In this document: positions 47,968 through 55,383 of the stretch, piece by piece
Numbering within the stretch: the first letter of the stretch is position 1
Layout of the letters: each line of letters opens with the position of its first letter
From: Nitrobacteraceae bacterium AZCC 2146
GTDB taxonomy: Bacteria > Pseudomonadota > Alphaproteobacteria > Rhizobiales > Xanthobacteraceae
Assembly: GCA_036924855.1 (NCBI GenBank)
Contig: JBAGRP010000001.1
Coordinates: 6,560,001-6,624,000, forward strand
DNA length: 64,000 bases
Direction of reading: 5' to 3'
Made by a program: the position numbers and the translations under genes
The notes under the pieces: generated by a model
The model's input: the letters and a program-made list of their open reading frames with translations, nothing else
What the model was told of the DNA's origin: nothing
Database searches by the model: none

Positions 47968-50247
47968 ATGAATTCGCCGCTGCTCGCCGCCACGGATCGG
48001 ACCTCGGTTTCCCGCGACCGGCTGATCCTGGGGGTCTACACCGCCGCCATCTTCACCAGCGCGCTGCTGCTGTTCTCGGTGCAGCCGCTGTTCACGAAAA
48101 TGGTGCTGCCGCGGCTCGGTGGCTCGCCGGCGGTATGGTCGGTGGCGATGGTGTTCTTCCAGTCGCTGTTGCTCGGCGGCTATGCCTACGCGCATTTCCT
48201 GATGCAGATCCGCAACCGCGTCATCCCGGTGGCGATCCATCTGGTGCTGCTGGCGGTCGCGCTGCTGACCTTGCCGCTGTCGATTGCGTCGGGCTGGGGC
48301 GAACCGCCCGCGAGCGGCTACGCCTTCTGGCTGCTCGGCCTGTTTGCGGTCTCCATCGGCCTGCCGTTCTTCGCGCTGGCGGCGAACAACCCGCTGCTGC
48401 AGGCGTGGTTCGTGCGCACCGGCCATCCCAACGGACCCGATCCGTATTTCCTCTACGCCTCCTCCAACATCGGAAGTTTCCTGGCACTGCTGTCCTATCC
48501 GGTGCTGCTGGAGCCGATGTTCTCGCTGCGCACCCAGAACCTGATCTGGACTGGCGGCTATGGGCTGTTGATCCTGCTGATCGCCGGCTGCGGCGCGCTG
48601 CTGCTGCGCTCGCCGGTCTTTGTGACAAGCGTGGCGGGCGTTGATGAGACCGATGCGCCGGCGCCGAGCTGGGCGTTGCGGGCGCGCTGGATATTCCTCG
48701 CTGCGGTGCCGTCGGGCCTGCTGATCGCGGTCACCGCGCATATTTCCACCGATATTGCCGCGGCGCCCCTGCTCTGGGTTTTGCCGCTGTCGCTGTACCT
48801 GCTGACCTGGGTGCTGGTGTTTCAGTCGCGGCCACTACTGCCCCACAAATGGATGCTGATGGCGCAGCCGGTGGCGATCGCCGTCGTGATCGTGTTGCTG
48901 GCCATTGGCGGCGAGCAGAACCTGCTGCTGACGCTGGGCGGCAACCTGCTGTGCTTCTTCGTTATCGCCATGGCCTGCCACGGCGAACTCGCACATGCGC
49001 GCCCGGCAGCGACATATCTGACCGGCTACTACGTGGCGCTGTCGTTCGGCGGCATGGTCGGCGGACTGTTCGCGGGATTGATCGCACCGTTTACGTTTTC
49101 GTGGATTGCGGAATATCCGATCCTGATTGCGCTGGCAGTGTTGTGCCGTCCGCCCGACGAGGAACGCTTCGCGAACTGGACCCGATGGTACTGGCCGCTG
49201 CTCGCGATTGTCGCCGTGGCGCTGATCGTTCCGTCCTACACCGGCGGCAAGATGTTTACGTGGCTGGACGACAATCGCGTCAGTGTCATCAAGGTGGTCG
49301 GCGTTGTCATCATGATCCTGGCCGTTCTGGCAAAGGCCAGCCGGCCCAAACTGCTGGCGATTGTGGTGCTGGCGCTGGTGCTGATCCGCGCCTACCCGTC
49401 GGATGACGGCCGTGTCGAGACCGTGCGCAGCTTCTTCGGCGTGCACAAGATCGTGGTGACGACGAACGGCCAGTACCACGTCCTGATGCACGGCACGACG
49501 ATCCACGGCGCCGAGAAGTTCCTGAATGATGACGGCACGCCGGTGACCGGACGGCCCGAGCCGATCTCCTACTATCACAAGGACGGCGGCATCGGGCAGG
49601 CGATCACGGCAATCCGTGCGCGCAAGGGCGGCCCGATCCGCGTCGCAGTGATCGGGCTCGGGTCGGGCTCACTGACCTGCGCATCGCAGCCCGGCGAGGA
49701 CTGGAAGTTCTTCGAGATCGACCAGTCGATGGTCGATACCGCGCGCGATCCGAAATACTTCACCTACATCAAGAACTGCGAACCCGACCTGAAGCCGGTG
49801 ATCGGCGATGCGCGGCTGACTTTCGCGAAGGAGCCGGATGGCGTCTACGACATGATCATCGTCGATGCCTATTCGTCGGATGCGATCCCGATCCATCTGG
49901 CGACCGAAGAGGCGATGGAGATCTACAAGGAGAAGCTGGCGCCGCATGGCGCCGTGGTGATGCACGTCTCGAACCGGCATCTGGAACTGGCCAGTGTCGT
50001 GGTCGGCATTGCCGATGCCAACGACATGAAGAGCTGGGTATTCTCAGAGGATTCCGGCCGCGACAATGAATATATCTTCTCGACCAATGTGGTGATCTCG
50101 GCGCGCGAAGAAGCTGACGTCGGCCAGCTGGCGTCAAAGGAACAATGGACACTGACCGAAGCCGAAGACAACCAGCGGGTCTGGACCGACGACTATTCCA
50201 ACGTGCTCGGCGCCGTCTGGCGCCGGCTGCGGGATGGCGACAACTAG
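47968..50247 (+). CDS. Membrane protein fused to spermidine-synthase-like methyltransferase domain
   Basis: The 759-residue protein has about ten to fourteen membrane helices in its first 480 residues (FTSALLLFSVQPLFTKMVLP near 30, then WSVAMVFFQSLLLGGYAYAH), followed by a cytosolic spermidine/spermine synthase-type Rossmann domain from about 540: VAVIGLGSGSLTC, FFEIDQSMVDTAR, VIGDARLTFAKE and YDMIIVDAYSSDAIP. Fusions of this kind are widespread but functionally unassigned; aminopropyl or methyl transfer is possible. ATG 47968 (MNSPLLAA) with CGGAG upstream is chosen over the in-frame codon at 47794. It is divergent from the flavoprotein gene. Confidence 0.88.
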   Translation: MNSPLLAATDRTSVSRDRLILGVYTAAIFTSALLLFSVQPLFTKMVLPRLGGSPAVWSVAMVFFQSLLLGGYAYAHFLMQIRNRVIPVAIHLVLLAVALLTLPLSIASGWGEPPASGYAFWLLGLFAVSIGLPFFALAANNPLLQAWFVRTGHPNGPDPYFLYASSNIGSFLALLSYPVLLEPMFSLRTQNLIWTGGYGLLILLIAGCGALLLRSPVFVTSVAGVDETDAPAPSWALRARWIFLAAVPSGLLIAVTAHISTDIAAAPLLWVLPLSLYLLTWVLVFQSRPLLPHKWMLMAQPVAIAVVIVLLAIGGEQNLLLTLGGNLLCFFVIAMACHGELAHARPAATYLTGYYVALSFGGMVGGLFAGLIAPFTFSWIAEYPILIALAVLCRPPDEERFANWTRWYWPLLAIVAVALIVPSYTGGKMFTWLDDNRVSVIKVVGVVIMILAVLAKASRPKLLAIVVLALVLIRAYPSDDGRVETVRSFFGVHKIVVTTNGQYHVLMHGTTIHGAEKFLNDDGTPVTGRPEPISYYHKDGGIGQAITAIRARKGGPIRVAVIGLGSGSLTCASQPGEDWKFFEIDQSMVDTARDPKYFTYIKNCEPDLKPVIGDARLTFAKEPDGVYDMIIVDAYSSDAIPIHLATEEAMEIYKEKLAPHGAVVMHVSNRHLELASVVVGIADANDMKSWVFSEDSGRDNEYIFSTNVVISAREEADVGQLASKEQWTLTEAEDNQRVWTDDYSNVLGAVWRRLRDGDN

Positions 50248-50250
50248 CGC

Positions 50251-51039
50251 CTAGTCCTGATAGCCGCCGAACAAGCCGCGCGGCTGATAGGGCCGCGGCG
50301 CGTAAACCTGCGGCTGGTACATCCGGCGGCTGGCGTAATATTGCTGCGTCTCGGCATCGGTCATGCGGCGATAGCCGGGAGGTGCCGGGTAGCGCTGGTC
50401 ATTCGAGGTGGCATCGGCCGGGTAGATATACCCGTCATCCGCCTGCTGCGGCACGATCTGGCGCTGAACCCGGCGGCTCGGCACGACGGGCTGCGGCACC
50501 AGGTCGATCGGGTTGCCTGCGGCATCGTAGGACGGTTCGGCCGGTGCGATTTGACGGCGGGCGACCGCGGACGGTCTTGCCGGCCGCGGATTGCGTGCCA
50601 GAGCAACCTGGGCCGAGCCCGTCAGGGTCACGGTGGCGTTGAGAACGCCGTCCTCCTTGACCATCGCATACAGCGTCGCGGCGTTGTCGCGCGACAGCCG
50701 CACGCAGCCGTGGGACGCCGGCGAGCCGAGGCGGCTGACGGAATCCGTGCCGTGGATGGCGTGGCCCTGTCGGGTGAAGAAGATCGAATTCGGCATCGGC
50801 GCGTCGTCGAATTCCTTGGAGTAGTGGTCTTCCTCCATGCGGAAGGTACGGAAGCTGCCGTTTGGGGTTTCGTGGGCAGGATCGCCGGAGGACACCGGCC
50901 AGCGATACTGCTCGATGCCATCGACGGCGACGGTCATCTCCTGAATGTCTTTATTGATGGTGATGGCGATTTTGGCCTGCGCGGCGCCGCTGGCGGCGAA
51001 AAGGCTCAGACCGATCAAGGTCACAAAAAGCGAACGCAT
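50251..51039 (-). CDS. L,D-transpeptidase (YkuD family), exported
   Basis: The 262-residue precursor has a signal peptide MRSLFVTLIGLSLFAASG ending near AQA at residue 23. The YkuD domain at about 25-150 contains the catalytic His in HAIHGTD and Cys in SHGCVRL. The C-terminal third is Pro, Gln, Arg and Tyr-rich and disordered, possibly cell-wall or membrane associated. It would form 3-3 peptidoglycan cross-links or attach proteins to peptidoglycan. Start ATG 51039 gives the signal peptide; the longer frame to 51102 does not. Its stop is 3 bp from the convergent membrane/synthase gene. Confidence 0.93.
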   Translation of the reverse strand: MRSLFVTLIGLSLFAASGAAQAKIAITINKDIQEMTVAVDGIEQYRWPVSSGDPAHETPNGSFRTFRMEEDHYSKEFDDAPMPNSIFFTRQGHAIHGTDSVSRLGSPASHGCVRLSRDNAATLYAMVKEDGVLNATVTLTGSAQVALARNPRPARPSAVARRQIAPAEPSYDAAGNPIDLVPQPVVPSRRVQRQIVPQQADDGYIYPADATSNDQRYPAPPGYRRMTDAETQQYYASRRMYQPQVYAPRPYQPRGLFGGYQD

Positions 51040-51317
51040 GTTAACTTTGGCCTCCGGGCCGTAACCTGTTGTACCGCCTGCCATCCCTACCCCAATATGC
51101 ACATCGGGTCGGGCGGTTTCCAGTGACAGTTTCGTGCATCCTTAATACCGCGCAGGGCGCCAGCAAGGCTGCGACCGGGCGAAACCAAGGGCCGCACCGG
51201 ACAATTTGCGCACTGGACAGCTTCCAAATTCCCAATGGAACCGGCACCCGGGTACGGCGTTGCTCCTCCGCAAGACCACTCGGGCGGATCGCCGCCCCTC
51301 CAGAGGGACATTTCGAA

Positions 51318-51641
51318 ATGAAGACCAAGACAGCCGTTCTGCAGAACCGTTCGCCGATCAGGACCCAACTTGCCATGCTGGTCGGTGCCTTGGCGTTATT
51401 CGCCATTCCGCATCTGGCCGAAGCCCAGGGCATCGTCGGCGGCGCGCGGGAAGGGTCTCGCGAGGGTAACCGGGCCGCCGGTCCGGTTGGCGGTCTGGTC
51501 GGTGGCGCGATCGGTGCCGGCGTTGGCGGCGCGGTGGGTGGCGTCAAGGGTGTGCTGGGCATTCCCGATCGCGGCTATCACTCGGGACGTCAATGCCGTG
51601 GCTATTACGATCGCCACCACCACTTCCGCTGCTATCGCTAA
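51318..51641 (+). CDS. Small exported glycine-zipper protein
   Basis: The 107-residue precursor has a signal peptide (LAMLVGALALFAIPHLAEAQ, cleavage likely after AEA near residue 38) and a glycine-zipper stretch (GPVGGLVGGAIGAGVGGAVG) near 58-78, then a Tyr/His/Arg-rich tail with two Cys. Such proteins are often outer-membrane or periplasmic and pack through glycine faces; function is unknown. AGAGGGA precedes ATG 51318 by 9 bp. The stop TAA (51639-51641) lies within the 8-bp direct repeat made by the neighbouring IS, which separates the gene from its probable terminator at 53210. Confidence 0.8.
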   Translation: MKTKTAVLQNRSPIRTQLAMLVGALALFAIPHLAEAQGIVGGAREGSREGNRAAGPVGGLVGGAIGAGVGGAVGGVKGVLGIPDRGYHSGRQCRGYYDRHHHFRCYR

Positions 51642-51645
51642 TCAG

Positions 51646-53182
51646 TCGCCCGTGAAGAATGCAGAAGCGGTTGATAATCGGGCCTGACCTGCTTTGACCA
51701 AGTATTCAATTTTGCAAGAAAGCGGCGGTCGTGCCGCGGTTTTCCTGCGTTTTGGGATTCTCAATCTGAGCGTTTCGTGATTCCTTCGGGCAGTGTTCGG
51801 CTGTCGGGAGGGATCGATGAGCAAGCCGCGCGACGATCGTCAGGTGGATCTGTTCCGGCCGGCGCTGGATGTGATCATCGACCTCGGGCACCCGCTGGTG
51901 CGGCTGGCCGCGGAGGTCGATTGGGAGTTTGTCGGCACGCGCTTTGGCGGGGTGTGCCGGTCCGGGCCGGGCCAGCCGCCGTTGCCGACGCGGTTGATCG
52001 CCGGGCTTTTGATCCTCAAGCACATGCACAACCTGTCCGACGAGGTGCTGTGCGCGCGCTGGGTGGAGAACCCGTATTTCCAGTTCTTCTGCGGCGAGGC
52101 CGTGTTCCGGCACGATCTGCCATTCGACCGCTCCTCGCTGACGCGCTGGCGCCAGCGGCTGGGCGAGGAGCAACTTACGGCGCTGCTGCAAGAGAGCCTT
52201 GCGGTGGCGCACCGCAGCGGCGCGCTGCAAACCAGGGATCTGGAACGGGTGGTCGTCGACACCACCGTGCAGGAGAAGGCGGTTGCGCATCCCGCCGACG
52301 CCCGGCTCAACCATCGTGCGATCGAGAAGCTGGTCGATCTTGCCAAACGCGAGGGCGTCAGCCTGCGTCAGAGCTATCGGCGCCTCGCCAAGCGCGCGGC
52401 GATCATGGTCGGGCGTTACACCCATGCCCATCAGTTCAAGCGCGCCCGCCGCGCGCTCAAATTCCTGCGCACCCGGCTCGGCCGCATCATTCGCGACATC
52501 CGCCGCAAGGTCGAAGGCAACGCCGTGCTGGAGGATCGCTTCGCGCCGCTGCTCGATCTCGCCAGCCGCGTGCGGCAGCAGGATCACCGTCAGCGCGGCC
52601 CAAAGGTCTATTCGCTGCACGCCCCGGAAGTCGAATGCATCGGCAAGGGCAAGGCGCGCGCACCCTATGAGTTCGGCTGCAAGGTCTCCGTGGTCACCCC
52701 GGTCACCGCGCCCAAAGGCGGCCAGTTCGTGCTGCACGCCAAGGCGCTGCACGGCAATCCGTATGACGGCCACACGCTGGGGCCGGTCATCGCCGATCTG
52801 CAGAAGCTGACCGGCGTCGACGTCCAGCGCATCCATGTCGACAAAGGCTATCGCGGCCACAGCTATCCGAACCGCTTCAGGGTCTGGATCTCCGGCCAGG
52901 TCCGCCGCGTCACCAAGACCATCCGCCGCGAGATGAAGCGCCGCGCCGCGGTCGAGCCGGTGATCGGTCACCTCAAGGCCGAACACCGCATGGGCCGCAA
53001 CCACCTCAAGGGCCGCGCCGGCGACCGAATCAACCCCGTCCTTGCCGCCGCCGGCTTCAACTTCCACCTGCTGCTGCGCTGGTTCGAACAACTTTTGCGG
53101 GTCCTGATGCAGATGCTCTGCCGCGTCATCGGCCCGATCAAATACGCCTAAATCCGAGAGCCGAGGGATTCTTCACGTACGA
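51646..53182 (+). mobile_element. IS5-type insertion sequence (about 1.54 kb)
   Basis: The element is flanked by the 8-bp direct repeat CTAATCAG (51638-51645 and 53183-53190). Its ends are imperfect inverted repeats: TCGCCCGTGAAGAATGC on the left and TCGTACGTGAAGAATCC read inward from the right, 14 of 17 matching. It contains one complete transposase gene and about 170 bp of non-coding sequence on the left, including a small GCGGC hairpin followed by T-rich sequence near 51723-51760. Intact ends, an intact target repeat and an intact ORF suggest a recent insertion. Confidence 0.85.
51817..53151 (+). CDS. IS5/IS1182-like transposase (DUF772 plus DDE domain)
   Basis: The 444-residue transposase has an N-terminal DUF772-type domain (PTRLIAGLLILKHMHNLSDE, ENPYFQFFCGE, DRSSLTRWRQRLGEE) and a DDE domain: Asp in VVVDTTVQEKA near 149, Asp in IHVDKGYRGHSYPN near 345 and Glu in VEPVIGHLKAEHRMG near 390. 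A Lys/Arg-rich insertion separates the first two. GGGAGGGA lies 4 bp before ATG 51817. The ORF is complete and shows no frameshift. Confidence 0.92.
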   Translation: MSKPRDDRQVDLFRPALDVIIDLGHPLVRLAAEVDWEFVGTRFGGVCRSGPGQPPLPTRLIAGLLILKHMHNLSDEVLCARWVENPYFQFFCGEAVFRHDLPFDRSSLTRWRQRLGEEQLTALLQESLAVAHRSGALQTRDLERVVVDTTVQEKAVAHPADARLNHRAIEKLVDLAKREGVSLRQSYRRLAKRAAIMVGRYTHAHQFKRARRALKFLRTRLGRIIRDIRRKVEGNAVLEDRFAPLLDLASRVRQQDHRQRGPKVYSLHAPEVECIGKGKARAPYEFGCKVSVVTPVTAPKGGQFVLHAKALHGNPYDGHTLGPVIADLQKLTGVDVQRIHVDKGYRGHSYPNRFRVWISGQVRRVTKTIRREMKRRAAVEPVIGHLKAEHRMGRNHLKGRAGDRINPVLAAAGFNFHLLLRWFEQLLRVLMQMLCRVIGPIKYA

Positions 53183-53209
53183 CTAATCAGCCCTCAGGCT
53201 AACAGCTTT

Positions 53210-53236
53210 GCGGCCCGGCATCGTCCGGGCCGCTTT
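53210..53236. terminator. Terminator hairpin right of the IS element
   Basis: GCGGCCCGG at 53210-53218 and CCGGGCCGC at 53225-53233 form a perfect 9-bp stem with loop CATCGT, followed by TTT on the plus strand and preceded by AAAGC on the complementary reading. It lies between the glycine-zipper gene (now displaced by the IS) and the ABC permease stop at 53247, so it could serve both directions. Confidence 0.65.
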
Positions 53237-53246
53237 GCGTTGAGCG

Positions 53247-54008
53247 TCAGTTCTTCAGCTTGTAGCCGGTCTTGAAGATCCACCCCACCGTGGCCATGCA
53301 GATCGCCAGGAACACCAGCGTCACCGAAATGCTCAGCACGACGCTGACATCTGAGATCTCGTAGAAGCTCCAGCGAAAGCCGCTGATCAGATAGACCACG
53401 GGATTGAGCAGCGTGATGGTGCGCCAGCCCGACGGCAGCATGCTCACCGAATAGAAGCTGCCGCCCAAAAATGTCAGCGGCGTCACCACCAGCAGCGGAA
53501 TCGCCTGCAGCTTCTCGAAGCCGTCGGCCCAGATGCCGATGATGAAGCCGAACAGGCTGAAGGTCACGGCGGTCAGCACCAGGAAGGTCAGCATCCACCA
53601 CGGATGCAGGATCTGCAGCGGCACGAACAGGCCGGCGGTGGCCAGGATGATCAGGCCGAGGATGATCGACTTGGTGGCGGCGGCGCCGACATAGCCGAGC
53701 ACGATCTCGAAGTAAGACACCGGTGCCGACAGCAGTTCGTAGATGGTGCCGATGAACTTTGGAAAATAGATGCCGAACGAGGCGTTGGAGATGCTCTGCG
53801 TCAGCACCGACAGCATCACCAGGCCGGGCACGATGAAGGTGCCGTAGCTGACGCCTTCCACCGAGGTGATGCGCGAGCCGATCGCGGCGCCGAACACCAC
53901 GAAATACAGCGACGTCGAGATCACCGGCGAGACGATGCTCTGCAGGATGGTGCGCCAAGTGCGCGCCATTTCGAACAGATAGATTGCGCGGACGGCCCGG
54001 AGGTTCAT
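53247..54008 (-). CDS. ABC-2 type transporter permease (YadH-like)
   Basis: The 253-residue protein has six predicted helices and the ABC-2 family pattern ([21 protein letters not shown] near 20; [28 protein letters not shown] near 125; [19 protein letters not shown] near 180). With the ATPase gene whose stop is 1 bp upstream of its start it forms an exporter resembling YadGH. The substrate is unknown; related systems export drugs, polysaccharides or lipids. It converges with the IS and glycine-zipper side. Confidence 0.92.
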   Translation of the reverse strand: MNLRAVRAIYLFEMARTWRTILQSIVSPVISTSLYFVVFGAAIGSRITSVEGVSYGTFIVPGLVMLSVLTQSISNASFGIYFPKFIGTIYELLSAPVSYFEIVLGYVGAAATKSIILGLIILATAGLFVPLQILHPWWMLTFLVLTAVTFSLFGFIIGIWADGFEKLQAIPLLVVTPLTFLGGSFYSVSMLPSGWRTITLLNPVVYLISGFRWSFYEISDVSVVLSISVTLVFLAICMATVGWIFKTGYKLKN

Positions 54009-54009
54009 G

Positions 54010-54930
54010 TTATTTCCTCACCAGGCTGACGAAAATATCTTCCAGCGAACTCTGCGTGGTGTCGAGGTCGAAGAACCGGATGCCGGCCTCGCGCAGATCG
54101 CCGAGCAGGCTGGTGATCCCCGTGCGCTCGCTTTTGGTGTCGTAGGTGTAGATCAACTGGTTGCCGTCCTGGGCGAGTTCGAGATGGTAGGCTGACAGCC
54201 CCGGCGGGATCGCATCGACCTTGCCCTGCAAATGCAGCTTCATCCGCTTCTTGCCGAGCTGCTGCATCAACGCGGCTTTGTCCTCGATCAGGATGATCTC
54301 GCCCTTGTTGATGACGCCGATCCGGTCGGCCATCTCCTCGGCTTCCTCGATGTAGTGCGTGGTGAGGATCACGGTGACGCCGGCGGCGCGCAGCGTCCGC
54401 ACCACTTCCCACATCCCCTTGCGCAATTCGACATCGACGCCGGCGGTGGGCTCGTCGAGAAACAGTATTTGTGGTTCGTGCGACAGTGCCTTGGCGATCA
54501 TCACCCGGCGCTTCATGCCGCCGGACAGCGTGACGATCTTGCTGTCCTTCTTGTCCCACAGCGACAGGTCCTTCAGGATCTTTTCGATATGCGCGGGGTT
54601 CGTCGGCTTGCCGAACAGGCCGCGGCTGAAGCTCACCGTGGCCCAGACCGACTCGAAGGCGTCCGTATGCAATTCCTGCGGCACCAGCCCGATCATCGAC
54701 CGCGCGGCCCGGTAGGAGCCGACGATGTCGTGGCCGTCGACCGTGACCTTGCCCGAGGTGGCATTGGCGATGCCGCAGATGACGCTGATCAGCGTCGTCT
54801 TGCCGGCGCCATTCGGTCCCAGCAGTGCGAAGATCTCGCCGCGCTGAATATCAAGGTTGATGCCGTTCAGGGCCTTGAAGCCGCCGGCATAGCTTTTCGA
54901 CAGATTGGAAACGGAAATGATCGGGGACAT
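54010..54930 (-). CDS. ABC transporter ATP-binding protein (YadG-like)
   Basis: The 306-residue ATPase has Walker [10 protein letters not shown] near 38, Q-loop LVPQELHTD near 83, signature LSGGMKRR near 136, Walker [13 protein letters not shown] near 156 and the switch His in [15 protein letters not shown] near 190, then a C-terminal domain of about 85 residues found in ABC-2 ATPases. It drives the adjacent permease. Start ATG 54930. Upstream 147 bp before the HicB-like gene show no recognisable site. Confidence 0.94.
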   Translation of the reverse strand: MSPIISVSNLSKSYAGGFKALNGINLDIQRGEIFALLGPNGAGKTTLISVICGIANATSGKVTVDGHDIVGSYRAARSMIGLVPQELHTDAFESVWATVSFSRGLFGKPTNPAHIEKILKDLSLWDKKDSKIVTLSGGMKRRVMIAKALSHEPQILFLDEPTAGVDVELRKGMWEVVRTLRAAGVTVILTTHYIEEAEEMADRIGVINKGEIILIEDKAALMQQLGKKRMKLHLQGKVDAIPPGLSAYHLELAQDGNQLIYTYDTKSERTGITSLLGDLREAGIRFFDLDTTQSSLEDIFVSLVRK

Positions 54931-55077
54931 GCGGAACTTAATAGGCTGAATCGGGAAGGCAGGAAACCGGGGCAGTCATGCCCGCGATGGCGCCAGCGGG
55001 ACGACTACGCCGGGCGCGGGGTAAGTACATAGGAACGCGCATACCGCAGCGCAATCGCAAGACAGGCAATTTTGTAG

Positions 55078-55371
55078 CTATTCTGCGGCGTGGTCGCTGA
55101 CCGGGTATTCGATCTCGGCAACGACGGCGTTTTTTGACGCTTCGATAAATTCAGGATCTCGGCGCAGTTGCTCGATGGTGCGGGGCGGTTTGAATCCCGT
55201 GGAGCCGTCCGGGTTGGTCCAGTCTTCGGCTGCGAAAGCCAACGCTTCCGCAGCTTCCTCCATTGCTTCCTCGAAGGTATCGCCGGCGGTGAAAATACCG
55301 GGAATGTCGGGAAACGAAACTCCGAAGCAACTGTCGTCGTCCTCGTGGATCAAGGCGATATAGCGCGGCAT
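55078..55371 (-). CDS. HicB-like protein, solitary
   Basis: The 97-residue protein has the HicB N-terminal fold: YIALIHEDDDSCFGVSFPDI, then PGIFTAGDTFEEAMEEAAEAL. That core is a degraded RNase-H-like fold seen in antitoxins of HicAB modules. No HicA toxin gene is present on either side: upstream lies uvrD, whose stop is only 12 bp away, and downstream 147 bp lacks an ORF. It also lacks an obvious C-terminal helix-turn-helix, ending with EIEYPVSDH. It may be an orphan antitoxin or a stand-alone HicB-fold regulator cotranscribed with uvrD. Confidence 0.82.
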   Translation of the reverse strand: MPRYIALIHEDDDSCFGVSFPDIPGIFTAGDTFEEAMEEAAEALAFAAEDWTNPDGSTGFKPPRTIEQLRRDPEFIEASKNAVVAEIEYPVSDHAAE

Positions 55372-55383
55372 GGCGATCTCCGA

